Assembly: GCA_016710465.1 (NCBI GenBank)
Contig: JADJVS010000014.1
Coordinates: 1,488,001 to 1,552,000, forward strand
DNA from: Sulfuritalea sp.
GTDB lineage: Bacteria > Pseudomonadota > Gammaproteobacteria > Burkholderiales > Rhodocyclaceae
Direction of reading: 5' to 3'
Length of the DNA stretch: 64,000 nt
How positions within the stretch are numbered: the stretch's first letter is position 1; each line of letters begins with the position of its first letter. This document shows, in pieces, positions 57,085-64,000 of this stretch. The translations under genes and the position numbers were made by a program. Under the pieces are notes generated by a model. That model made no database searches, was not told where the DNA came from, and was given only the letters and a program-made list of their open reading frames with translations.

Positions 57085-58683
57085 ATGAAAGAGTTCGATT
57101 ACATCGTGGTGGGTGGCGGAGCCGGTGGCTGCGCCGTGGCGGGTCGGCTGTCGGAAGACCCGGCGGTCAGCGTATGCCTGCTGGAAGCCGGCAAGGATGA
57201 TGACCAGTTGCTGATCAAGGTGCCCTTCTGCACCGCGCTGATGCTGCCAACCCCGATCAACAACTGGGCCTTCGAAACCGTGCCGCAACCGGGCCTCAAC
57301 GGCCGGCGCGGCTATATGCCGCGCGGCAAGGCCATGGGCGGCTCGACCTCGATCAACGCCATGGTCTATACGCGGGGCCATCCCTGGGATTACGACCACT
57401 GGGGGGCGCTGGGCAATGACGGCTGGTCATGGCGCGAGGTATTGCCGTATTTCAGGAAGTCCGAGCACAACGAAAAATTCAACGGGGAATACCACGGGCA
57501 GGGCGGGCCCCTGAACGTCGCCGACCTGCGCTCGATGAACCCTTTCCAGGAAATCTATCTCGAGGCCGCACGCCAGACCGGATTCAAGCTGATCGACGAC
57601 TTCAACGGTGCCGACCAGGAAGGAATCGGCATCTATCAGGTGATGCAGAAGAACGGCGAGCGCTGGAACGCGGCGCGCGCTTATCTGACCCCGCACCTGG
57701 CCAACCGCCCCAACCTGACGGTGATCACCCGGGCGCGGGCTCGGCGCGTGCTTTTCGCCGGCAGGCGGGCCAGCGGGATCGAGTTCGAGCAGGGCGGCGA
57801 GGTGCGGACCTTCCATGCGAAACGTGAAGTGATTCTGGCGGCCGGCGCGATCCAGTCGCCCCAGTTGTTGATGCTGTCGGGCGTCGGCGCCGGCGCCGAG
57901 CTGCGGCAATTCGGCATCCCGGTGGTCCACGACCTGCCCGGGGTCGGCAAGAACCTGCAGGACCACCCCGACTATGTCTTCAACTACCGCGCCAAATCGC
58001 TGGACCTGCTCGGCATTTCCCTGGGCGGTGGGCTGCAGATGATGAAGGAGATCGGCCGCTATCGGCGCGAACGCACCGGCATGATGACTTCGAATGGCGC
58101 CGAAGGCGGCGGCTTCCTGCGCCGCTTCCCGGATTCGCCAGCGCCGGATTTCCAGTTGCATTTCGTGGTCGGCATGATCGATAGCCATGCGCGCAAGCTG
58201 CATCTGGGACACGGTTACTCCTGCCATATTTGCCTGCTGCGGCCAAAGAGCGTAGGCACGCTCGCGCTGGCAAGCGCCGACTCCCTGGCGGCACCGCGCA
58301 TCGATCCGAATTTCCTCGGCCATGCCGACGACCTCGAGGCCATGGTCGATGGCTTCAAGCTGACGCGGAAACTGATGGATGCGCCGATCCTGGCGGGCAT
58401 CCGTACCGGCGAGGTCTACACCGAAGGGATACATTCCGACGACGCCATCCGCGAGGAACTGCGGAAGCGCTCCGACACCATCTATCACCCGGTCGGCACC
58501 TGCAAAATGGGCAGCGATGCGATGGCGGTGGTCGATACGCGCCTGCGGGTGCATGGACTCGAAGGCCTGCGCGTGGTGGATGCCTCGATCATGCCGACCC
58601 TGGTCGGCGGCAATACGACCGCGCCAACCCTGATGATCGCGGAGAAGGCCGCCGACATGATACGTGGCGATGCCGCAGTCTGA
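57085..58683 (+). CDS. GMC-family FAD alcohol oxidoreductase
   Basis: A 532-residue flavoprotein: FDYIVVGGGAGGCAVAGRLS (dinucleotide-binding), GRRGYMPRGKAMGGSTSINAMVYTRG (GMC signature 1), GAIQSPQLLMLSGVG (signature 2) and the catalytic HPVGTCKMG with a C-terminal VGGNTTAPTLMIAEKAADMI. It is similar in style to AlkJ-like alcohol dehydrogenases that pass electrons to the respiratory chain. The ATG at 57085 gives the standard N-terminus; 57070 is possible. A long-chain alcohol substrate is inferred from context. Confidence 0.88.
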   Translation: MKEFDYIVVGGGAGGCAVAGRLSEDPAVSVCLLEAGKDDDQLLIKVPFCTALMLPTPINNWAFETVPQPGLNGRRGYMPRGKAMGGSTSINAMVYTRGHPWDYDHWGALGNDGWSWREVLPYFRKSEHNEKFNGEYHGQGGPLNVADLRSMNPFQEIYLEAARQTGFKLIDDFNGADQEGIGIYQVMQKNGERWNAARAYLTPHLANRPNLTVITRARARRVLFAGRRASGIEFEQGGEVRTFHAKREVILAAGAIQSPQLLMLSGVGAGAELRQFGIPVVHDLPGVGKNLQDHPDYVFNYRAKSLDLLGISLGGGLQMMKEIGRYRRERTGMMTSNGAEGGGFLRRFPDSPAPDFQLHFVVGMIDSHARKLHLGHGYSCHICLLRPKSVGTLALASADSLAAPRIDPNFLGHADDLEAMVDGFKLTRKLMDAPILAGIRTGEVYTEGIHSDDAIREELRKRSDTIYHPVGTCKMGSDAMAVVDTRLRVHGLEGLRVVDASIMPTLVGGNTTAPTLMIAEKAADMIRGDAAV

Positions 58684-58777
58684 TTTTGGATGATAGAGTT
58701 CCAGCTTCGGGAAGGGCAATGCCCGGCGCAAACACGGGAAAGAACCCGGCGGGCGGTCGTTTTGGAGGAGAGATTCC

Positions 58778-60103
58778 TTGATTTCGGATTTCATCAGCGA
58801 TTCGCTTCGCACCACGGCACTGGGTGCCGCCATGAAGGGCGCCGGCCTGGCCGTGCGCTTCCTGCCCATACCGCAGCCGACGATCCTGGTCGGGCCGGGA
58901 GCCAGCGGCCGGCTGGGTCAGACCATCGCCGGCTTCGGCCACAAGAAGATCCTCATCGTCACCGACAGCATCATCTCCAAACTGGGCCTGCTCGATGACC
59001 TGACCCGGGCCCTGACGGAGGGAGGCGCGCAGTACGTGGTGTTCGATGCCATCACACCCGACGCGCCGATCCCGCTGATCGAAGAAGGTATCGACTTCTA
59101 CACCGCCCACGACTGCGATGCCATCGTCGCCTTCGGCGGCGGGTCCTCGATGGATGCGTCGAAAGCCATTGCCGCGGCCGTATCCAATCCCGGCAAGTCG
59201 CTGCGGGATCTGGCCGGTTATTTCAAGGGCCTGAGTACGCCGGTCAAGATCTACGCCGTGCCCACCACCGCCGGCACCGGCTCGGAAGTCACTGTCGCTG
59301 CCGTGATATCGGACCCGGAAAGGCAGGCCAAGCTGGTGATCGTCGATACCCGCCTGGTGCCGAAGATGGCGGCGCTCGATCCCTGCCTGATGACCGGGTT
59401 GCCGCCGCATATCACAGCGGCGACCGGCATCGATGCCCTGACACATGCCATCGAGTCCTTCATCGGCAAATGGGCCAACCCCTATACGGATGACATGGCC
59501 CTGTCGGCGGTCGGCCTGATTTTCGACAACCTGCGCGTGGCCTACAGCGACGGCAAGAACCTCGCCGCGCGGGAGAAGATGGCCCTGGCCGCCACCTATG
59601 CCGGACTGGCCTTCACGCGGGCCAATGTCGGCTACGTGCATGCCATTGCCCACCAGTTCGGCGGCAGGTACCACACCCCGCATGGCCTGGCCAACGCCAT
59701 CATGCTGCCCCTGGTGCTCAGGTATTCGCTGCCGGCCGTTACCGACCGACTGGCCCTGCTCGCGGTGCGCGCCAAACTCGGCAAGGAAAGCGAAGGCGAA
59801 GACGCCCTGGCGCAGAAGTTCCTCGATGCCGTGGTGCAACTCAATCGCGACCTTGCCATACCGACCTTCCTCGCCGCGTTGAAGAAGGCGGACATCCCGC
59901 AACTGGCGGAAGCCGCCTGCCGCGAGGCGCATACCGGTTACCCGGTGCCGCGTTACATGACGCAGGCGCAGTGCGAGGAGCTGATTCGCCAGGTGCTGCC
60001 GCCCCAGGCTGCACCCGAGGCGGCGCCAAGTAAAGCGGCAACGGCAAGGAAGCCCACTGCGGCGACAAGGAAACCGGCTCCGCGCGCAAAGAAGCCGGCC
60101 TGA
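58778..60103 (+). CDS. Iron-containing alcohol dehydrogenase with Lys/Ala/Pro tail
   Basis: A 441-residue group III alcohol dehydrogenase: VAFGGGSSMDASKAIAA, PTTAGTGSEVTVAAVI, and the metal-binding HAIAHQFGGRYHTPHGLANAI. The start is a TTG with a strong GGAGGAG site 7 bp upstream. The last 35 residues (from about PPQAAPEAAPSKAATARK) form a Lys/Ala/Pro-rich tail not typical of the family and similar to tails on the next two proteins. Likely reaction: interconversion of an aldehyde and alcohol with NAD(P)H. Confidence 0.87.
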   Translation: MISDFISDSLRTTALGAAMKGAGLAVRFLPIPQPTILVGPGASGRLGQTIAGFGHKKILIVTDSIISKLGLLDDLTRALTEGGAQYVVFDAITPDAPIPLIEEGIDFYTAHDCDAIVAFGGGSSMDASKAIAAAVSNPGKSLRDLAGYFKGLSTPVKIYAVPTTAGTGSEVTVAAVISDPERQAKLVIVDTRLVPKMAALDPCLMTGLPPHITAATGIDALTHAIESFIGKWANPYTDDMALSAVGLIFDNLRVAYSDGKNLAAREKMALAATYAGLAFTRANVGYVHAIAHQFGGRYHTPHGLANAIMLPLVLRYSLPAVTDRLALLAVRAKLGKESEGEDALAQKFLDAVVQLNRDLAIPTFLAALKKADIPQLAEAACREAHTGYPVPRYMTQAQCEELIRQVLPPQAAPEAAPSKAATARKPTAATRKPAPRAKKPA

Positions 60104-60159
60104 TGCTCCGGATCGCCATGCCTTGATGATGGCGGCCAATCCAACAGACGAGGAATGAA

Positions 60160-62460
60160 GTGATGAAAAAAGTCGTTACCGTGACCCTGGGCTCTTCCAA
60201 GAAGGATTTCGAGTTCAAGACGAAGTTTCTCGGCCAGGAATTCCAGGTGCGGCGCTTCGGTGCCGACAAGGACAGCAGCAAGGCCTGGGAGCTGATGCGG
60301 CGGCAGCAGGCGTATGCGGATGCCATTGCCCTGAGCGACATGCCCGACCACTACCACGTTGGCCTGCGCACGGTGATCAACAAGAAATCGCAGCACCTGA
60401 TGCAGGTCGTCACGCGCGTGCCGGTGACCACAGGCGCCAGCCTGCGCCGGCTGCTGCAGGTGCGTGCCGTCCGTTACGTGCAGAAGGAGCTGGGCCACTA
60501 CTTCAACAACAACCTGGTGCTGTTCCTTTCCGGCATGCGCAACTACGACATGGCGGTCGCGCTGTCCGATTACACCAGGAACCTGAGTTTCGCCGATCCG
60601 GTGTTTCACGCCGCTTCTCCGGTGCTGCTGGGTTCGCTGGACCAGCTCGAGCTCTTCGCCAAGGGCAAGGAACTCCTGCCCGACGGCGTGCCCGGAGAGT
60701 TCCTGAAATCCGTCCTCGGCACCCTGAAGAACAAGATCGTGGCCAATGCCGTGGCCAAGTCGCATGTCATCGTCGGTACCTTCCGCGAGATCCAGGCGGT
60801 GGCTTCCGGCGGCAACCTGGAAGGCAAGACCCTGATCACTTCGGCCGTCGATGACGAGGCTCTTGCCTTTTTCGCCAAACAGAAAGTCAATCTCGCGGTG
60901 GACGTCACGCCCAAGCTCTTCGACCAAGTGGTGGGCATCAGCACCATCACCGCCATGATCCTCGCCGCGACCGGCAAGGCGGAGTCCGAGCTTACCGATC
61001 ACGATTTTGAGGAGATCCTCCACGAGCTCGACATCAAGCCGCGCCTGCTGCATCCCACCGGGCATTTCCGCAACATCCGCCGCTTCGCCTTCGTCGTCCA
61101 TCCGTTGAGCCAGGAGTACATCAAGAAGGGCTTCCCGCTGCCCAAGGGCACGCCCAAGTTCATCATGGACAAGGTGGAAACACTCGCCGCCTACATGCCG
61201 CCGATGGTGTATTGCAAGATGAGCAACATCGTCTCGCCGACCGGCGCCGAGGCCGAGGGCTGGCTGATCTCGGTGGGCGGCACGCCCAAGGAGATGCTCT
61301 CGCACAGCCCCGAGTTCACCTATCGGCGCCTGCTCCACGCGGCGAAGATCGCCGAGGGGCTGGGCGCCCAGATCATGGGCCTCGGCGCCTTCACCAAGGT
61401 GGTCGGCGATGCCGGCATCACCGTGGCGCGCCGCGCCAGCATTCCGATCACCACCGGCAACAGCTATTCGGCATCGGGAGCGCTGTGGGCGGCGGCCGAC
61501 GCCATGCGCCGCATGGGGCTGATCAAGCCGGGCAAGGATTCGAAGCGGGTGCCCGCCAAGACCATGGTGATTGGCGCCACGGGCTCCATCGGCTCGGTCA
61601 GCGCCCGCCTGCTGGCCATGGCCTTTGACGAGGTCGTGATCGCCGGGCGCGACATGAAGAAGCTCAATGAGCTGCGCGATTCGATCCTCGAGGATACGCC
61701 CGACGCCAAGGTCACCTCGTCGACCGACTATGACAGCCTGCTGGGCGACATGGACATGATCGTCACCTCGACCTCGGGCGCCGGCAAGAAGATCCTCGAC
61801 ATCACCAAGGTCAAGCCGGGTTGCGTCATCACCGATGTCGCCCGTCCGCTCGACCTGCCGCCATCGGAAGTCGCCAAGCGCCCCGATGTGCTGGTGATCG
61901 AATCGGGCGAGATCGAACTGCCGACGCCGGTCAAGGGCATGAAGTCGATCGGCCTGCCGAAGAACGTGATCTACGCCTGCCTGGCGGAGACCATCGTGCT
62001 GGCGCTGGAGGGCCGCTTCGAGGTGTTCACCATCGGCCGTGACACCGAGTGGGAAAAGGTCAAGGAAATCTACAAGCTCGGCATCAAGCACGGCATGAAG
62101 CTGGCGGCGATATCGGGCGTCAAGGGCGTGTACAGCGACGACGACATTGCCAAAGTCGTGGCCCTCGCAAAGAAGGCGCGATTGAGCTGGAAGGGGTCCG
62201 GCGGTACGGCATCTGCAGCACCGGGGGCAAAAAAGGCGGCGGCAAGGAAAGCCGTGGCGAAACCTGCGGCAGCGAAGAAGACCGTGCCGGCGACATCCGT
62301 GGCACCAAAGGTCGTCGGGAAAAAGGCCGCACCAACGAAGGCAGCGGTAAAAAAATCCCCAGCCAAGGGAGCGGCCGCGCCGAAGAAAGCCGCGTCAAGC
62401 CCGGCGCCGACCAAAAATTCCGCGCCGAAGCCGGCCGCGAAGAGGAAGACAAGTTCATAG
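60160..62460 (+). CDS. Acyl-ACP reductase-like protein with N-terminal extension and Lys/Ala/Pro tail
   Basis: A 766-residue protein. Residues about 305-670 resemble cyanobacterial long-chain acyl-ACP reductase: LGAQIMGLGAFTKVVGDAGI, ITTGNSYSASGALWAA, the Rossmann motif GATGSIG (472-478), and YACLAETIVLALEG with Cys607 at the place of the catalytic Cys. AAR reduces fatty acyl-ACP/CoA to aldehyde through a thioester. The first 300 residues have no counterpart in the ~340-residue cyanobacterial enzymes and I do not recognise them. From about residue 677 a Lys/Ala/Pro-rich tail of 90 residues follows, like those of PHA-granule or histone-like proteins. The neighbouring dehydrogenases would process the aldehyde. 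Confidence 0.75.
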   Translation: MMKKVVTVTLGSSKKDFEFKTKFLGQEFQVRRFGADKDSSKAWELMRRQQAYADAIALSDMPDHYHVGLRTVINKKSQHLMQVVTRVPVTTGASLRRLLQVRAVRYVQKELGHYFNNNLVLFLSGMRNYDMAVALSDYTRNLSFADPVFHAASPVLLGSLDQLELFAKGKELLPDGVPGEFLKSVLGTLKNKIVANAVAKSHVIVGTFREIQAVASGGNLEGKTLITSAVDDEALAFFAKQKVNLAVDVTPKLFDQVVGISTITAMILAATGKAESELTDHDFEEILHELDIKPRLLHPTGHFRNIRRFAFVVHPLSQEYIKKGFPLPKGTPKFIMDKVETLAAYMPPMVYCKMSNIVSPTGAEAEGWLISVGGTPKEMLSHSPEFTYRRLLHAAKIAEGLGAQIMGLGAFTKVVGDAGITVARRASIPITTGNSYSASGALWAAADAMRRMGLIKPGKDSKRVPAKTMVIGATGSIGSVSARLLAMAFDEVVIAGRDMKKLNELRDSILEDTPDAKVTSSTDYDSLLGDMDMIVTSTSGAGKKILDITKVKPGCVITDVARPLDLPPSEVAKRPDVLVIESGEIELPTPVKGMKSIGLPKNVIYACLAETIVLALEGRFEVFTIGRDTEWEKVKEIYKLGIKHGMKLAAISGVKGVYSDDDIAKVVALAKKARLSWKGSGGTASAAPGAKKAAARKAVAKPAAAKKTVPATSVAPKVVGKKAAPTKAAVKKSPAKGAAAPKKAASSPAPTKNSAPKPAAKRKTSS

Positions 62461-62629
62461 ATTTCTCCCCGCGCCTCGCTGCCGCAACGCGGTATGGCGT
62501 GGGAATCCCCCCCGGGACATTAGTGTGATTTCTCTAATCCTGGCCGCTACACTTTCTGCGTGACAGACTAGGGTTCGCCGGGGACTAGCGCGGCGAAGCA
62601 GCAGGGATACGTCAATTTTGGAGATTGTT

Positions 62630-63118
62630 ATGGTCAAGAAGCTCGTGGTTAAGAAACTCAAGTCCGTTGGCATCGACAGCCAGCTTTCCGCCACCATCCG
62701 CGATTCGGCGGAGCAGATTTGGCTGGCGGGCCTCGGCGCTTTCGCCAAGGCCCAGGAAGAAGGCACCCGTGTATATGACGCGCTGATTCGCGAAGGCGAG
62801 GCGATCCAGAAGAAGACCCGCAAGGTGACCGAGGACAAGGTGACCGAAATGGCTGCCAAGGCCACCGGTACCTGGGACAAGCTGGAGCAGGTATTCGAGA
62901 ATCGCGTGGCCCGCTCGCTCAACAGCCTCGGCGTGCCGACCAAGGCCGACGTCGAGCAACTGGCCAAGCGCGTGGCGGAACTCAAGGCCGAAGTCGAAAA
63001 GCTGAATCGTGGTGCCGCCAAGGCCGCGAAGCCGGCGAGCGCCGCCAAGCCGGTGCGTCGCGCGCCCAAGGTCGTGGCGAAGGCTGCGCCCAAGGCCGCA
63101 CCCAAGGCGGCTGCCTGA
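62630..63118 (+). CDS. PhaF/PhaI-type phasin
   Basis: A 162-residue granule-associated protein: the phasin domain (LSATIRDSAEQIWLAGLGAFAKAQEEGTRVYDALIREGEAIQKKTRK), a heptad-like coiled coil (ADVEQLAKRVAELKAEVEKLN) and a Lys/Ala/Pro-rich tail (KAAKPASAAK and following), as in PhaF proteins that link PHA granules to the nucleoid. The ATG at 62630 has a GGAG site. A TACACT -10-like element lies about 75 bp upstream, so it may have its own promoter. Confidence 0.9.
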   Translation: MVKKLVVKKLKSVGIDSQLSATIRDSAEQIWLAGLGAFAKAQEEGTRVYDALIREGEAIQKKTRKVTEDKVTEMAAKATGTWDKLEQVFENRVARSLNSLGVPTKADVEQLAKRVAELKAEVEKLNRGAAKAAKPASAAKPVRRAPKVVAKAAPKAAPKAAA

Positions 63119-63169
63119 GCGTCGATTTGCCTGACGCGAGCCTGATGGCTGCCGGCGGAGTGCTCTGAA

Positions 63170-64000
63170 ATGAGCCCGAAAGGCCGTCGGCGGAAAGCGG
63201 CCCTTGCCTTGGCCGGCGGCGGTCCGCTCGGCGCCGTCTATGAAATCGGAGTTCTGATGGCGCTGTCCGAAGCGTTGGACGGCTTCGATTTCAACGAGCT
63301 CGATGCCTACGTCGGGGTCAGTGCCGGCAGCTTCATCGCCGCCGGTCTGGCCAATGGACTCAGCCCGGCCTACCTGTACCGGATGTTCATCGACAGCGAC
63401 TCGGCCGAGGTTCCCTTCGAACCGGAGATGCTGCTGAAGCCGGCCACCGGAGAATACGCTCACCGCGCCGCGCGGTTTCCATCGTTGCTGCTCGAATCCC
63501 TGGGCGACTATTTCCGCAGTCCCTTGCAGCGGGATTTCCTGGCATCGTTCCAGCGGTTGTCACGGGCAATTCCGACCGGGGTGTTCGACAACGCCGGGAT
63601 CGACCATTTCCTGGGCCGGCTGTTCTCCCTGCCCGGCCTGAGCAACGATTTTCGCCGGGTCAGGAAGCCGCTGTACCTGGTCGCGACGGACCTCGATTCG
63701 GGAACTTCGGTCGCCTTCGGCGCGAAGGGCTTCGAGCATGTGCCGATCGCCACCGCGATCAAGGCCAGTGCTGCCTTGCCGGGCCTGTACCCGCCGGTCG
63801 AGATCGATGGTCGCTGGTATGTCGATGGCGCGCTGAAAAAGACGCTGCATGCGTCCGTCGCCCTCAAGGCCGGGGCGCGTCTGGTGTTTTGCATCAACCC
63901 CCTGGTGCCCTTCGACGCCAGGCATGCCGCACACGAACGGCATAGCCGGGAGCGCAAGCTGGTCGACGGCGGCTTGCCCGTGGTCCTGGCGCAGACCTTC
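63170..64000 (+). CDS. Patatin-like phospholipase (3' truncated by window end)
   Basis: An open frame of 277 residues continuing past the window. It has the glycine-rich oxyanion motif ALAGGGPLGAVYEIGVL, the nucleophile motif GVSAG with Ser51, and the dyad Asp219 in YVDGALKKT. Patatins hydrolyse acyl chains from phospholipids or neutral lipids. A GGAG site precedes the ATG at 63170. It lies 51 bp after the phasin gene; granule-associated depolymerase or lipase activity is possible. Confidence 0.88.
   Translation, partial: MSPKGRRRKAALALAGGGPLGAVYEIGVLMALSEALDGFDFNELDAYVGVSAGSFIAAGLANGLSPAYLYRMFIDSDSAEVPFEPEMLLKPATGEYAHRAARFPSLLLESLGDYFRSPLQRDFLASFQRLSRAIPTGVFDNAGIDHFLGRLFSLPGLSNDFRRVRKPLYLVATDLDSGTSVAFGAKGFEHVPIATAIKASAALPGLYPPVEIDGRWYVDGALKKTLHASVALKAGARLVFCINPLVPFDARHAAHERHSRERKLVDGGLPVVLAQTF

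Overview
This is a high-GC window (mostly tightly packed genes, frequent ATGA/GTGA overlaps) from a betaproteobacterium, most likely a Rhodocyclales/Sterolibacteriaceae-type organism. Support for this: an fds-type NAD-linked formate dehydrogenase operon end, the HAD-hda-perM | purM order, the block phaC-phaB-phaB-phaR-rimO, bamD divergent from rluD-yfiH, and cobT-cobS-cobC behind a cobalamin riboswitch. The assignment is inference from gene order and protein style; no 16S gene is present.

Layout. 1-2 kb: end of fdsA (with an apparent one-base frameshift), fdsC/fdhD, fdsD. 2-6.7 kb (minus): esterase, a hemerythrin-like protein, an unknown protein, a periplasmic multihaem cytochrome c, an NrfD-type membrane quinone subunit and a Tat-exported four-cluster ferredoxin, together a probable quinone/cytochrome redox module. 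7-8.6 kb: an FkbM methyltransferase fragment, a PIN-type toxin-antitoxin pair, tRNA-Ser. 8.6-12.2 kb: HAD phosphatase, hda, perM, purM. 12.2-16.7 kb: an accessory island containing a complete IS1380-family element with a CTAG target duplication, an IS3 remnant, two copies of a ~145 bp repeat (one split by the IS, one intact), and two minus-strand genes arranged like integron cassettes (attC-like hairpins at their 3' ends) without an integrase. One of these cassette genes encodes a HEPN-motif protein with a zinc ribbon. 16.7-32.6 kb: housekeeping genes (miaA, SPFH/NfeD pair, mutL, dedA, purN, an m5C methyltransferase, PLD-like nuclease, mscS, rlmB, bamD, rluD, yfiH). 32.7-39.5 kb: polyhydroxyalkanoate synthesis (phaC, two phaB paralogues, phaR), rimO, a GlcD-type oxidase, then tRNA-Ala and tRNA-Glu. 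39.8-43.4 kb: a methyltransferase and a TPR/O-GlcNAc-transferase-like protein. 43.5-48.2 kb: MaoC-like hydratase, VOC protein, MFS transporter, old-yellow-enzyme, universal stress protein. 48.3-51.0 kb: a hybrid CHASE/PAS sensor kinase. 51.1-53.8 kb: riboswitch-controlled cobalamin genes. 53.9-64 kb: a conserved hypothetical and then a long-chain alcohol/aldehyde cluster: aldehyde dehydrogenase, membrane lipase, GMC oxidoreductase, iron alcohol dehydrogenase, an acyl-ACP-reductase-like protein with an N-terminal extension, a phasin and a patatin phospholipase that runs off the end.

Most notable: (1) a dispersed ~30 bp repeat family found at least twelve times in this window, at gene ends and inside reading frames, with the four sense-strand copies inside genes all read in the same frame; (2) the integrase-less cassette pair; (3) the acyl-reductase cluster, in which three consecutive proteins carry Lys/Ala/Pro-rich tails of the kind seen on PHA granule proteins.
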